From assembly GCA_036971715.1 (NCBI GenBank), contig JAVHJL010000002.1, positions 2,202,501 to 2,266,500 of the forward strand: a stretch of DNA of 64,000 nt, read 5' to 3'. The position numbers and the translations under genes were made by a program. The first letter of the stretch is position 1. Each line of letters opens with the position of its first letter. The notes beneath the pieces are model-generated. The model was not told the DNA's origin. It searched no databases and saw only the letters and a list, made by a program, of their open reading frames with translations. The stretch is from Arthrobotrys musiformis (lineage: Eukaryota > Ascomycota > Orbiliomycetes > Orbiliales > Orbiliaceae). Positions 33,758 through 46,103 of the stretch are shown here, in pieces.

Positions 33758-34417
33758 ATGACCGACGAATACGACCCCTCGGATGCATACGCATCCCCAG
33801 ACCCCCTCGAAAGATACAAAAAAGACATGCTAAAAATCAAACACGACCATCTCGAAAGAGAAATGGAAATCGCAGAAAAGTACTCCTCCCCATAACCCCC
33901 CCCTTCAAACAAATACTCACATCACCCCAGAATGTCATCAAGCCCCGCCCACGAACGCCTCTTCCCATCTTTCGAACGCACATCAGAACTCTACGGCTGG
34001 ATCGGTAGAATAACCGGCACCCTCTTCGGCGCCTACCCATTCCTCCACCTCTACCGCCGCGACATCCGTCGCTACGAACACGCAGAGTCCATCCTAGGCC
34101 AACCCCACCTCCGACAATTCCGTCCCAAAGTCAGCCTCTACCTCATCGGCGCGGCATTGGGAATTGCAACGGGTGCGCAGTTGGCTTCCATTATAGTCGG
34201 ATACACCAAGGTGAGGCGTCATAATAAACTCGAAGAGGAGAATCCGACGTTTAAAGCCGAGTTCAATGAAATATCCCGTTTGATGGTGCTCGATCAGACT
34301 ATTATGCATAGGGATGCGTTGAATGCGAGGATAAAGTTGATAGAGACGACCCCGCCCGGTCAGCTGCCTGTGCCCGGCTCTCCAAAGAGCATACTGGCGG
34401 AGTTACTGGATAGATAA
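33758..34417 (+). CDS. Small two-TM membrane protein, family unknown
   Basis: 202 aa in two exons (33758-33879, 33931-34417) joined by a 51-nt intron (GTACTC...CCCCAG) at a lysine codon. The first exon encodes an acidic and coiled N-terminus (MTDEYDPSDAYASPDPLERY, then KKDMLKIKHDHLEREMEIAEK). The second holds a hydrophobic segment GRITGTLFGAYPFLHLY, a basic loop (RRDIRRYEHAE), a second Gly/Ala-rich span YLIGAALGIATGAQLASIIVG and a charged tail. An ATG just inside exon 2 could start a shorter 161-aa form without the N-terminal coil. No family is recognised. Its layout (two Gly-rich spans, short loop, soluble tail) resembles its left neighbour. Confidence 0.72.
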
Positions 34418-34738
34418 ACTAATCCTGGAGTTTTTGACTCGTGATATCGTACTATATGTACCAAATTAATACCTGTAAATAGCAAAACCATAGCTCAACT
34501 CCTAATCTGATGGCCCTCGAGGAACCCCATGATATATATCCTGCTGGTAACAATCGCGAAAGAAGAGGTATACGCGAACGTAGTCGAGTCATCAAGCGTG
34601 AATTGAATATGATAACACCAAATGCTAAAAACAAATCCTTTCAAGGACTAATCTATCCGTAACGACCAAACTCCAAATACGTGCTCTTCGTAACAAGAAT
34701 GCAAGATGCAAAAAAAAATGACACACTAACATATCACT
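34418..34738. other. Short convergent intergenic region
   Basis: 321 bp of A/T-rich sequence between two 3' ends. No feature seen. Confidence 0.45.
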
Positions 34739-36723
34739 TCAATCATCAATCGTGATGACAAGTTTCTCAAATCTCGTAAAACTCGTTTCGTTTTCGTCAA
34801 TTCCAAACTCAGCGTCGTCAATTCCGAGCCCAGCTTTTTTCAGCGGACTATCGACTGTACCCCTCGATTTTTCCTCCTTCCAAAGTCTATTCACCTCCTT
34901 CTGCATCTTTGCCAGACTAAACGGCGTACCGGGTGGGAGGTCTTGCTTCAGCTTCGCAAACGTCTCCTTCTGGAAAGCTTGGTAAGGTGTAGGACCTTTA
35001 GCAGTCCGAGGCACCGGCTTGATCTGGATCAAAGGAACCTTGCAAAGCTCACAACCCTTCGACGTTGTCCATGCCGGCTTCCGGCTATGTGCCTTATAAA
35101 CACGATCGCAAATCGTACACTGATATTCGAATTTGTAGTTGATTTCCAGATTGTGACAAGTTTCGGGTGTTTCAATGTTCATAGCCTTGCCGACCTTCTT
35201 AGCCCAGGTCTTGAACAACCTCCCGTGGGGTCCCTCATTTTTCAACTGCCTGCGGTCAATCTCAAGGATATCAACGCAAGCGTGTGTATATTCGTGCGCT
35301 AGTGTGTCTTTGATCCGCTGAACGTCGTCACAGACCTTGGACTCTAGGGTAATTACGCAGGAGAAGTAGGCAGAGGTTCTTTCTTCGCCTAAACCCGCAC
35401 TATACCTGACGGTCTGACATGTTCCAGCTGTGGTTTGTTTGGAGTTGGTCCAGACCAGTTGGATTCCTCCTGTGGCAGCCGTAAGTCTTCCGACAGCGCC
35501 ATTATTGACGGTGTCGTCCAACAGTTGCAGGTATTCTTTAGCAATACTTTCTTTGTTCTCTTCGAAATCCTTCTTCTTGAGCCTCTCGATGGTTTTTGCC
35601 GCGAGCGGTTTGCCAGATTTCGATGTTGTTCGTGGGGTCATGGCTGTGGTCTTTCTGGGCGTGGATGTCACTTTGGAGGAAGGTTTGGGGGTTTCTTTGA
35701 TCTCAGGCTCTGATTCAGAATCCGACAGGTCGAAAATTCGAGAAGACGTTCTCTGAACGATTTTTGGTGGACGCTTGAATCGATTCGGGGTGCTTCTAGG
35801 ATGTTAGCATCGAGGTTCGATATTTTGTACCAGGCGGAATATACATACTGCTCGAGAACATGTTCTCCATCTACCGCCAAATCCCCCATTTCCCTGCTCA
35901 GGGTATCGATTTCGTCATTTGATAATGAAGGCAACGAAGATACAACTGCGAGAGTAGGGTCTCTCTTCAAGCTGATGCGTGGTCTTTGCTTCCGGGGAGT
36001 GGGTTGAATTTCCTCCAGCACTTGGTTGTCGACATCTGGCGTCTCCTTCTGGATACCCTGTAACCTTCGTAGGAAGGCTGGTACAGGCTTTGAACCAATC
36101 CTGTTCAGTTTTGTAGGGCTGCTGACGCTAAATGGTGTCCTAGGAGTCTTCGCTTTCTGAGGGGGTGGGCTGGGTTGGTCTCGCGGTGGGCTGGGTAGAA
36201 ATTCGGAACCATCGCTGTCTTCGCTGCCGTTATCGCTTTGGCTATCATTAAAGCTCTGAATGTCATTATCACTCTGGCTAGCGCTGTCCTCACTATCTTC
36301 ATCGACAGCAATTGGTATCTCTGGCGATATCTTCGAAATAGACTTTCCAGCACCGAGAACAAATGGAGTCCTTCGAGATCCTCCGAAGATAACATCATCC
36401 TCATCCTCATCCTCGGAATCGTCATCGATTATAGTTTGAGCACGGGGTGTAAACGGCGTCTTCGGTCCTTCAACCGAAATGTCAGCGCTGAGGTCCGCTG
36501 GCAAAATGCTCGTATCGTTTTCGTCGTCATTGTCTTCGGCGTTGGAATGATCCTCCGTCAGCTGGGGCACGCTGATGGAATCTTCATTACAACTGAAGAA
36601 GGTTGTATCTTCCGCATCGGCATCCTGGTTTTGTTGCGGACTAGATCTCGAGCTCGAGGGCGATACTGAGTTCTGTGCCAGCCATTCCTCGTGGGTCGTT
36701 TGGTTTAATGCTAATCGGACCAT
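34739..36723 (-). CDS. GCNA/ACRC-type SprT-like metalloprotease with HMG-box-like C-terminus
   Basis: 643 aa in two exons (36723-35849, 35795-34739). GCNA-type proteins remove DNA-protein crosslinks and act in genome stability. The first 290 residues are acidic and disordered (DDDSEDEDEDD, SDNGSEDSDGSE), as in GCNA. The SprT domain starts near residue 365, with the zinc-protease motif HEYTH near residue 459 (DTLAHEYTHACVDILEID) and a third ligand region after NEGPHG. A Cys4-type zinc ribbon follows (YQCTICDRVY, then CELC). The C-terminus has an HMG-box-like helix pair (TPYQAFQKETFAKLKQ, AKMQKEVNRLWKEE). SprT followed by zinc ribbon and HMG-like box separates it from Wss1 or Spartan. All catalytic residues appear intact, so it is probably active. 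Confidence 0.9.
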
Positions 36724-38764
36724 TGTAACTCTAAGCTCATGCGTGAAAGGGCTTCGGTATATAGACTAGCTTAGGGAAAGATGTAGATGTATGTATTGTA
36801 TGTATATGGTCCAGGGAAGTAGTAGCTGATGAAACGATATAGATGTAGAAGGTCTGTAGGGATTGAAGATTCAAGCATTGGAAGCTGGAGGGGTTAAAAC
36901 GCGGGCGTCTGGGGTTTTTTGTTTGCGAATTACCAAATGCGGAAGGTTTTTCATATTGGCCCGACGCCCACGGCTGCTAGGGCAACAGAGGTGGTAGCTA
37001 AACCTCATTACAACACATCCAGAGCTCAAAAATGTCACAAGGCCTTTCTCGTGAAGCTCCACACCAGGACTCTGCTGCACTCCACAGTTTCTACATAAAG
37101 GTCCTATCTCATGAATTGGCGGTTAACCGATATCTTTAGCCCAACTCGGTTGCATTCTCGGGCTTACAATTCACCACCCGTGTGCAAAGATACGCCGCAA
37201 GTTCACCTGTGGACGGAAAATCTTCGGCACAAAACTGACGATGTGAATGAATTTCGAAGGTCAGTGCTTCTCGAAAAACCCCGATTTCGTTAACTCCATA
37301 GACCAGCTCAAATTTTCACACGCTGAGTAATTATTTTCTTGCGGATGGAGCGCTAAATACACTATCGGACGGAGTAAAGTCCGCCAACCCGGAATCTCCG
37401 AAGAAAGTGGATCCATCTCTAGATCAAGAGCCCCGAGACGATCCTGTAAATGCAAGAATTAATAAGCTATAAACGGTTACACAAGTTGGAAACCCCGGTG
37501 TCTAGAACTCTAACCTTATATATCAACCTGTCGTCACAAACGAACGGTGACTCTCAGACTAAAACGAACGTTGTGTTGTTCGAAGCAAAAACTCGCAAGG
37601 CCAAGTGAAGGTTGACATAATTGGGCGCAATTCGGTTTATTATAAATCTTTGAAAGGTATAACGTTATATCCGTTCTGTCTAGAACGCGCGTATTCGGAA
37701 TACCCTTTCTCTCACCCACCGGCAGCGCACAAGCACACACGAGATGTATCGATGTTTAGACGGTAAATTTTATGTTTCAACCATGAGTCAACATCCCATG
37801 CGGCCCCACAATGCAGCACAGCCATGTGCCCATGATCTTGACTTCGTCTACAGACACACCCGCTTTCCGAGCAAGGAAACCCAGAAAAATACCTACAATA
37901 CCATGAATTGGTATTAATCATCATGTATCACCGATAGGGCTTGGGTAAAATTAACTATATCCGTCTGAACTATTAGCAAGGTTAACCCTCGTAGATCCAC
38001 TTCTCGGTACAAAACCCAAAGGTACCTCAATCCTAAAATACATACGTAACCAGCCACTTCGTAATCATCAATCAGGCCGTCCTCGTGGACATAGACCTAG
38101 CTCACCACCAAAAATTTTTACGAACCCAGCAGAAAAGTTTCGAAACCAAGCTCCGCTGAGTGAGGCTGGGAACGAGACCAAGCTCCGCCAATTCCCTTGG
38201 AAATTGTATTCAATTGAATAATTTAAAGATTAAGATCGTCTTAATATGGCATGATGGCTGTCCACGCAACGTGCGCAACTCCCAAATCCCTGATCCTAAT
38301 GACGGGATACTCATGCCCCCATTATATACACATACCTAAAGCAGAGTACACCTCGGCCGACGATAAATTCGATTATGTAATTTCGCAGTCATCTTGGTGC
38401 AGGAAGTATCGATGTCGCAGATGACCGTAAGCTTAGAATGGGTATAATAGGGCGAGGGGATTCCGATGAGGTTCAAGAAGGCTTCGTAATCGCGGATATA
38501 CGTATGCAATTCCCTCGGTTCTGTGGATATTGGACGACCAAGCTATGCATTGGCTTTTTCGATAGTGTATTTAAACGGCTTCACTTCCCTTCGCGACCGC
38601 CTTCACTTTTATCGAACATAACATTCATCAATTGGATCAGTCTACTTAATCAATTACCCATATACCCACTGAGGTATATAGATCTATATCCTCGTCTGTA
38701 ATCTTTGATCATAACTCCAAGGATTACTCTTCAAACATATAAAAGACCTACATCACCATCTTAC
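36724..38764. other. Divergent 2 kb intergenic region
   Basis: No supported gene. The right end is the promoter and leader of the gene at 38765. A short direct repeat ACCAAGCTCCGC occurs twice near 38145 and 38180. The A/T-rich middle has stops in all frames. Confidence 0.45.
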
Positions 38765-39745
38765 ATGACCTCAATCCAATACATCCCACACAGAATGCAC
38801 CAAGATATGCTAATAACCCTCTCCTCCCCAGCCCCTTCAAGAACCCACTCCCTCCCACAACCTCACCCTTCACTACCACCATACACCGACCCCCTCCCAC
38901 CACAATACCCCCACTCCACAAGATTTGAACTCCCCTTCCCCCCTCCCTCACCTCAAACCCCCATCTCCACAATCCACCGCTCCCAAACCTTCCTCCCCGC
39001 CCTTTCGGACGGCTCACCCCCCCAATACCGCCACTCCCTCCAAACCATCGACTCCGCAAACTCAGAACCAGCATACATCCTCCGCTACGACGCACCCACA
39101 AAAACAACAATACTAACCACACCAACCGGCGAAAAACTCACCTCAATCTCATTTCTAAAACCCAGACGGCAGACCGTAACAACCTTCAAACCCTCAGACG
39201 CCGACGCCGAAACCCTCACAGGCTCATCACTCACCCTAGCCGACGACATCGAAGATTCCTCCTCAGAAGGTGAGGAAGACGAGAATCCATCGGAAACCCT
39301 CACCGCCCCATCGATCCAAGAAACCCCCACAAAAGAAACAATAACCCTCTCCTCGCACAAATATTTCCGGCAGGCGAAGGGTACCGAATTCACCACAAAA
39401 TCCGGTACTTCGTACCATTGGCAGAAATCAATCCCAACATCCACTCACTCGGTGCCCAGTAAATCCAGAAACGACACGCTACCGCATTCGACATTCGTAT
39501 TAACCGTTTCTCCGCCAAAAGGTCAGCGGACGGCGGGTGGTAGAAAGATCGTGGGGAGGATAAATATCATCCATGGAAGATCTTCCAAGGCGATTTTGGA
39601 GCTAAAAGGAGAAGGACGGGAGGAGTTATCCGAGGCGGTATTCTTGGGTAGTGCGATAGCTGTGTTGAAGAAAGTTGAGTTGAAGGCGACAAGACAGAGG
39701 GCACAGAGGACCTTACCGCAGAATGTTATACAGATTACTTTCTAA
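38765..39745 (+). CDS. Hypothetical protein with Pro-rich N-terminus and beta-rich C-terminus
   Basis: Single exon, 326 aa from the ATG at 38765 (MTSIQYIPHRMH); an in-frame TTG upstream is ignored. The first 90 residues are rich in Pro and Ser. Then comes a beta-like domain: YILRYDAPTKTTILTTPTG, SISFLKPRRQTVTTFKP, an acidic insert (SSSEGEEDEN), SHKYFRQAKGTEFTTKSGT, FVLTVSPPKGQ and finally AVFLGSAIAVLKKVELKA. The pattern of short strands with a final hydrophobic helix is reminiscent of Tubby-C-like domains found in fungal proteins of unknown function (DUF6593-like), but I cannot confirm this by eye. No signal peptide or transmembrane segment is evident. Confidence 0.7.
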   Translation: MTSIQYIPHRMHQDMLITLSSPAPSRTHSLPQPHPSLPPYTDPLPPQYPHSTRFELPFPPPSPQTPISTIHRSQTFLPALSDGSPPQYRHSLQTIDSANSEPAYILRYDAPTKTTILTTPTGEKLTSISFLKPRRQTVTTFKPSDADAETLTGSSLTLADDIEDSSSEGEEDENPSETLTAPSIQETPTKETITLSSHKYFRQAKGTEFTTKSGTSYHWQKSIPTSTHSVPSKSRNDTLPHSTFVLTVSPPKGQRTAGGRKIVGRINIIHGRSSKAILELKGEGREELSEAVFLGSAIAVLKKVELKATRQRAQRTLPQNVIQITF

Positions 39746-40087
39746 TCTAAAGTTTTTCTTTTTGTGTATATAGATTGGTTCTTGATGTTACCCTTTCCTT
39801 TTTTTTTTTTATATGCAAGGTCAGCGAGCGGAAGCGCGAATTTGGAATTATGATTTTTTGTGATTACGAATCCCTCAACACGTAGTACTTATCAACTTGT
39901 TGTATTTTGGTGGTCTTCCGTTACACGGAAGGGATAGTAAACATGTAGCTCTATGCATTATTTATCTCAAAATCTGGTAGCCTTTTAAGATAATATGATG
40001 ACTAGTCCTATCCACTCGCCCCAGAAGACCCTCTCGTAATCCTATCCTTATGTCTTACATCTAAAACCCTCAAACAAAACCCACACA
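39746..40087. other. Short convergent intergenic region
   Basis: 342 bp of A/T-rich DNA with a T-run near 39802. Likely facing 3' UTRs. Confidence 0.45.
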
Positions 40088-43000
40088 CTACGCCCCAACG
40101 TCCTGCGCGAGCCTCTTCCACCCCTCCGCCCTCCACGGCGCAATCACCAAACCCATCTGGTCGTGATCAATAGTCCCACTAGCCTCAAGCGCCTCACAAA
40201 GGTCGGTAAGATCCGGCATCGTCTTCGATAACGCCAGACCCAATGCCATATTCGCCGGAAACGGTTCATCGGATGTGTCCGCGAGCGATTTCCACGCCGC
40301 GCTGTTCGATGGGTTGAGGAAGATTGCTGTCGTGCAAATAGAGGATTTATTCCGGCCCTGAAGATAAAATCATGTTAGATAGGGACCTCGTACAGTGCCT
40401 TTCATGAGTAACTCACCGAAATCTCCCCCAAAGTTAATAGCAACTTGTTCACCTTCTTAATATCCTCATCCGACCTCTTCCCAACACCGCGCACCATCTC
40501 CAGATCTTCTATAACAGAATCCACAATATCGTTATCGCCCTGCAGGGCACCGATAACCCCCAACAGCATCGTCGACAACAAATGCTCCGGATTCTTCTCA
40601 ATACTACCCATCAACTGCTGCATCGCCACCTCCCGCTCTTCATCTCCTCCCTTAGCCCACAAAACCTGCGCCAACAACGCCACAACATCCGGATTCTCAC
40701 TCGACTCTGTCAACGCAGTTTTGAACATCTCCAAACTCTCGTCGATCTTTCCTGTGAAATAGTACGCCAGCCCGGCCGTAAGATGCGCCGATAACCTGCA
40801 TTTTGGAACTTCCAGATCCTCGGAGAGCGTAAACGACAACTCCGCGCTTTCGATCGCGTTTTCGTAGTCCTTTATTCCGAGGTAGCATCGTGCCCTGTCT
40901 GCTGTTGCTTGCGCGTACATAACTAAATCTTCTGCCGCCTCCGATTCCTCGTATTTCGCTTCTAGGATATCGCAGACTTGCGATAACTTGGCCACGGCGC
41001 CTTCGTAGTCACCAGCTCGCTCTTCATACAATGCCGCAAGACGGAGTGAGATCGGATCCTTTGCTCTCTGTTGGATTAGCTGGTGAGATGCGAACATCGG
41101 GTTCAAGAGACTGGTCAGTGAAGAATCAGTGCGGTGTTGCTCAAGCAGCACATCAAAAGTCGTGCTAGCGAACTGTAGTTTGACGAGATTGGAGAAGTTC
41201 TCCGATGCCGAAAGTTGGAATGCGTGTTCGAACAATCCTGGGGCGTCCGTTGTTTGTCCGGTAGCCAGAGCTACGAGGCCTTGACCGACCCACGCATGTG
41301 AGTAATCTGGGTCTGCGGACTGCCCGCGTGTAAAGGCGTCGTTCGCGAGTTGACAATCCCCGTGAAGCATGTACAGGGTCCCAAGATTAGTCCAGATGCG
41401 AGCATTCTATAGACCTTCTGTTAGATATGCGGCCTATTATATAACATCAAGAGTACTAACCTTCTCATTGATATTCAGTGCTCTGACGAGCGCATGCTGG
41501 GCCACCCTAGCGTTGACGTCAGACGTAACAACTCCCAATGCATTCCAAAAGTCGCTATTCCCAGGTTCAAGCTTGATCGCCCGTTTGAAACAAGTAATGG
41601 CGGCCTTTCTATACTTTGTGACGCGATCTTGCGGGCATAAAAGAGCACGGTACTCGGCGGTGCCTAGGTTATACCATGCGACGGCATGGGCATGTCGGTC
41701 CTCAGCGGATGCGTATATACCCCGTTTGTACGCTAAAATACTTCCGAGGAGGCACTTATCAAGCACGGGTAATTCATTGTAGGTATCAAGAGTTGAGGCT
41801 CCAACACCATCCGTTTCAGATAAAATGTTGAACTCAGCTTTGTCAATGTTTGTGGAGAGTATTTCCGAAACATCGTCTGCGGGAAACTCGCCAAGGAGGC
41901 TCTGGACCCACGAGAAAACCGAACATGCATCGCCGACCGCCTTCCATAGGTTAAAGGCCTCTGGGTTGATTTTCACAAGCTGTTTGGCGACTTGCAACGC
42001 CTCTCTAGCTGCTGTTGCGGCTCTGCCAAATAATCCAGTGTTTAGATTATTGAAAGAGGCTGCAACAAGCGCTTCTGTGAGGGCCATGATGACGCCGAAT
42101 TCGTTTGGGCGTTTTGATAGTACCGCACGATAACCTTCGCATGCAGAGTCATATTCTCCGAGCTCCAGCTCAACATTAGCCATCATGTATGTGATAAACC
42201 AGTTCTCAGGGTCAAGACTTTGTGCTTGTTTGAATGCCTTTGTCGCAGCGATGTATCTGCCCAGGTTAGAATACGCTTCTCCGAGGCCGATCCATGAGTG
42301 AACATCTTTAGGGGACGTTCGTAATGCGGCTTGGAATGCTTGGATCGCGAGCGGGTAGTTTAAGTTGTTCTATGCGCCTATTAGTTGTATAGCCTAGTTT
42401 GTAGAATCAGATGACATACCAATTCAACGACACCGAGTGCAACTTGGGGCCACGATGCGGCCTTTCCAACCGTCGTACGCTTCTTGTCCGCATCAGCAGC
42501 TCTCCTCGCCACGATTTCAACGAGTTCCCAGTCTCTAGTATCCGCAAAGTTCCTAGCCAGTCGCTCTGCAGCTTCGTATTCTCCTGACGACAATTCAAAC
42601 GCCTTCTGAAAGCACTTATTAGCTCGTTCGAGGTCCCCAGAAATATCGGCGTAGTATACACCCAAGCTGGTGAATGCTGGCGCGAAATTTGGATTACTCC
42701 TCAAAGCTTGCATGAAGTAATAATATGCACCTTCACGACTGTTCCGCTTTTCAGGTTCTGAATCCCACAAAGCGGATCCAATTCTCCACAAAACTTGGGC
42801 CTTGAGATCCCTTGACTGAGGATCAACTCCAGTTATCCGTTCGAGGCATCCCTGGAGTTCTCCAATACCCAAGTCATAGTGGCCTTGTTGGATCTCACAC
42901 CACGCTGCCTCAGAAGTAACCTTCAAATTATCAGGGCTACTTAGAAGCGCCTGCCGTAAGAATCCTGCCGCTTGCTCGAATTCGCCTTGATCCTCAAGAA

Positions 43001-44821
43001 TAAGCCCAAGCCCAATCAAAGCACCAGTATTTGTTGGATTTCGTGTGAGAATGTCCTTGAAGGAGGCGGTCGCTTCGTTGTGATGTCGTGGCGCCTGATA
43101 ATGAACCAGTGCCGTGGCGAGAAGAACGGCGATCGCATCGGAATTTCTATCCAAACAAAATTAGCCTTTTGAAGACGTTATTCCAAGAACGCGAATTTCA
43201 TACTTCTGGAATTTGAGGCCACTAATTTGGCCCTGTCTAGCGACGGCCGTGAGGCCTTTCCGACATACGTCAACCGCATTTTCGTACTCGCTAAGCAGGA
43301 GGTAGTATTCGCCTAGTATCCGATGGCCAAGAACAGATGTTTTATCCCTATCCAACCCATCCTTTGAAAAAATTCTTAGTTTTTTGCAAACCAAAGGGGT
43401 ATTTGGGGTATCGTACAATAATGAAATCGAGACGTTCATCAGGTCCGATATCTTGGATGAGCGAAACACCTCCCTCGTCTTCCTCTTGTTCCTCAGGCTC
43501 AACTACCGGAAACGGAGATATTTCCGAGTCGAGGAATGCTCGGAGCAAGGTTGCAAGGCCGGTATTCGGGAACAGATCAACGTAGTTCCTGAGAACGGTA
43601 ACATCATAATCGCCTAGAAATCGTTCAGAAACGGGATGTGAGGAATTCTAGAAAAAGGGTCACCGACCAATGCTGTCGAGGTCTTGCCACTCTATTTGAA
43701 GTTTCCAGGCCAGCTCATAAGGCACCTTAAGAATCACGATTCCTTTCGCCCATTCCAATACCTTGGCGAGTTGGTCAGGTTTCTCAGCTGTACTGAGGAC
43801 TTCGAGGTAGCTATATCCGAGTTTGAGCTGTTTGGCCTCCGTGTCTCGTCTTATTTGGTCATCCTTCGTCCAATCGATGACCTTTGTGTATAAATCTTGT
43901 AACTACCATTCGTGCGACTGTCAAAAAAATGTCATCTGAGTTTTGGGATTTGAGAATAGCTGGCCTTACGGGAGACTTCCTCCAAACCTCCTGCTTCACC
44001 TGAATGGTCACGCTTCTCTCAGTCGCGCCCAAGCGGGATTTACGGGTAGCTATCTGGCTGTTGATAAGTTCCTTCTCTTCAGCCTCGACAATTTCGACGA
44101 GCTGTAGGTATATGACGTCCGGAGATGGTACGGTGTGTGTCGACGACGTGGTCAGGAACTCGTATATGGGACTTTCCGGGAGCTGTAGCTTCAAGGCCTT
44201 CTTTTTCTACATATATGCAGCCTAATATGAGCGTGTGACCTAGGATCAGGAGCTGTTGGAAGGCAATACCTCTGCTCGCGAGCCCTTAGTTTCGACAAGC
44301 TGCAAGACCTTATTTATCAAGCTATCGAACTTCGGTTGGTCTTCTCTACGCCCGTTGATTAGCGAGAGCGGAAAAATCGAGACGATATTGAATGGTTCCA
44401 CGCCCTCACTTTTTCATGAGGATGACGGCTAACTCCGTCGCAGTATCGATGTACTCGTCGATTTGTTGAGTTTCCTCGTACAACTGCACGAGGCCTTGCC
44501 ATGCCGGTGCCTCGGAAGGGTTCAACTGTATCGCGTCACGGTATGATTTCTCGCTATCTTTGATCTCGTGGAGACGGAATTGGGACAATCCGAGATAGAA
44601 GTGTCTGTGTACCCGATGGAAGAAGAAGAAGATATTAGAACCTGGGGCATTCTGGGTATATGCAACGGGACCTGGATGGTTATACGGTGTATGTACCCCG
44701 CGTATTGTTTCGGATCAGCCTGGACGATTCTGAGGGCAAAGTCTCGTGCTTCGTCCCATTTCTGCTGCTCGATTGCGGCTTTGACAGCCTTCGTCAAGGC
44801 CTTCGAGGCTGCTTTCGACAT
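40088..44821 (-). CDS. SKI3: SKI3-like tetratricopeptide subunit of the Ski complex
   Basis: 1372 aa in eleven exons: 44821-44697, 44604-44410, 44345-44270, 44206-43970, 43902-43668, 43613-43417, 43361-43204, 43146-42420, 42369-41461, 41406-40417 and 40357-40088; all phases agree. Ski3 is the TPR scaffold of the Ski2-Ski3-Ski8 complex that feeds mRNA to the cytoplasmic exosome for 3'-5' decay. The N-terminus reads KAASKALTKAVKAAIEQQKW and leads straight into TPRs (HFYLGLSQFRLHEIKDSEKS). Many TPR units follow, for example ALIGLGLILEDQGEFEQA, SWIGLGEAYSNLGRYIAA and YLGIKDYENAIESAEL. A Ski3-type linker lies in between (DWTKDDQIRRDTEAK). The C-terminus ends with APWRAEGWKRLA. Several introns are 50-60 nt and break TPRs. 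Confidence 0.92.
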
Positions 44822-46103
44822 TTTGGCGTGGTTGCGACAAATTACAAAAAAAAGAGTTGGATATGTTTGCCCAAGCAGGCTCTAATCTCGATTGGTGTTT
44901 GAGGTTTGATTCCAGATAGATCCATCCGGCAAGTACTGAGCTAAGCATATACAGCAAACATACGACGGAAGATAAAGTATGTACGGAAGACGGATGGATG
45001 GCTTGTGAAACGAAGTTTGATTAATTTTAGTATTAGATAGGAGTGTTACATCTACACATATCTTCTTGTATTTGCTACTTTAAAACGTGTGACGGGAGCA
45101 ATTAACAGTGTACAAGTCACCCATATTGATTCACCCAGCCACTATAGACTAGAGATTCAACTAGATTAAGGTCAATATGAGGCCCCTTGAGATATCTGAT
45201 AAGATGAAATAGATTAAACCCATCTACGAGAGGACTTTATATAGGTATTGTATTGACGCCATCTCTACGTGCATGAACGGAGACAGGTGACGTGAATTCA
45301 AGTTGTCGGGGGTTTCGCTGGAAGGGGCCGGACGGGCTCACGTGCGAGATGCTTGCGGTGCCAAGCGCGCCATCACTTAGACCATCCCGATACGGTTGCC
45401 CTTCGCAGCGGTGATGATGTTATGTTTAGGCGATAGAGTGCCTCGCCCTGTTGTTCTTACACTTACTCTACTTGGAGTAAGTAAGTCCTCTGTTGCCCCT
45501 GGCCCTGTCCGCTGGGCCCCAAGCAAGGTGTGGGTCATATACAGTGCCGTGCAGCCAGCCAACTACCCAACCTAACGGTGTGGTATCAAGTGAATAAGTG
45601 CGTGAGTGAGTGAGCGAGTGAGAGTTATTACCTGATGGTTATCACCTCGTTCAATTAGTAAGTGAGGTCAAGCAAGGTCGGGCTGACGACAGCGCCGACT
45701 GGCCTGCCTGAGGAACTAGCACAGGAGTAATCTAGGCCGGGCTGGGCTGGCTCCTATCTGGGCTGGTTAGGACAGTAGAGTAGTAGCACTCCGCTGTGCG
45801 ATGTATGTACGCTGTGTGGTTGAGGAATGAATGCGAGCAAAGTGAGTCGTGTCAGGCTGCGTGCCATGCCCGCCCGTTTCCCGATCGCCTCTCGCTCGCC
45901 TTCCCCCATAAATGTCCCCAGCCATTTCTAGCCCCCATCTCCCTTCTTCCTTCCTCTCTCCTCTTCTTCCCTTCAATCTCCCTTCACTTGCTACTTCATC
46001 ACCACACTCTTGCATCTCCGTTTAGAGGTCTGACCATCATAGAATAAAGAATAAGAGGAAGACTTTAGATCGTTATTTGATATAACCAAAAACTGTCTTC
46101 AAA
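44822..46103. other. Divergent SKI3/PEP4 promoter region
   Basis: 1.3 kb, no supported gene. A GTGA-type microsatellite sits at 45591-45624, and a C/T-rich leader (45900-46010) precedes PEP4, as is common in strongly expressed fungal genes. Confidence 0.5.
45591..45624. repeat. (GTGA)n-like microsatellite
   Basis: Imperfect repeats of GTGA/GAGT (GCGTGAGTGAGTGAGCGAGT) in the PEP4 upstream region. Confidence 0.6.

Noticed and set aside
30395..36723. A metabolite gene cluster around the SnoaL-like gene
   Set aside because: Neighbours are MOG1, small membrane proteins and a DNA-repair protease; no synthase, oxidase or regulator is present.
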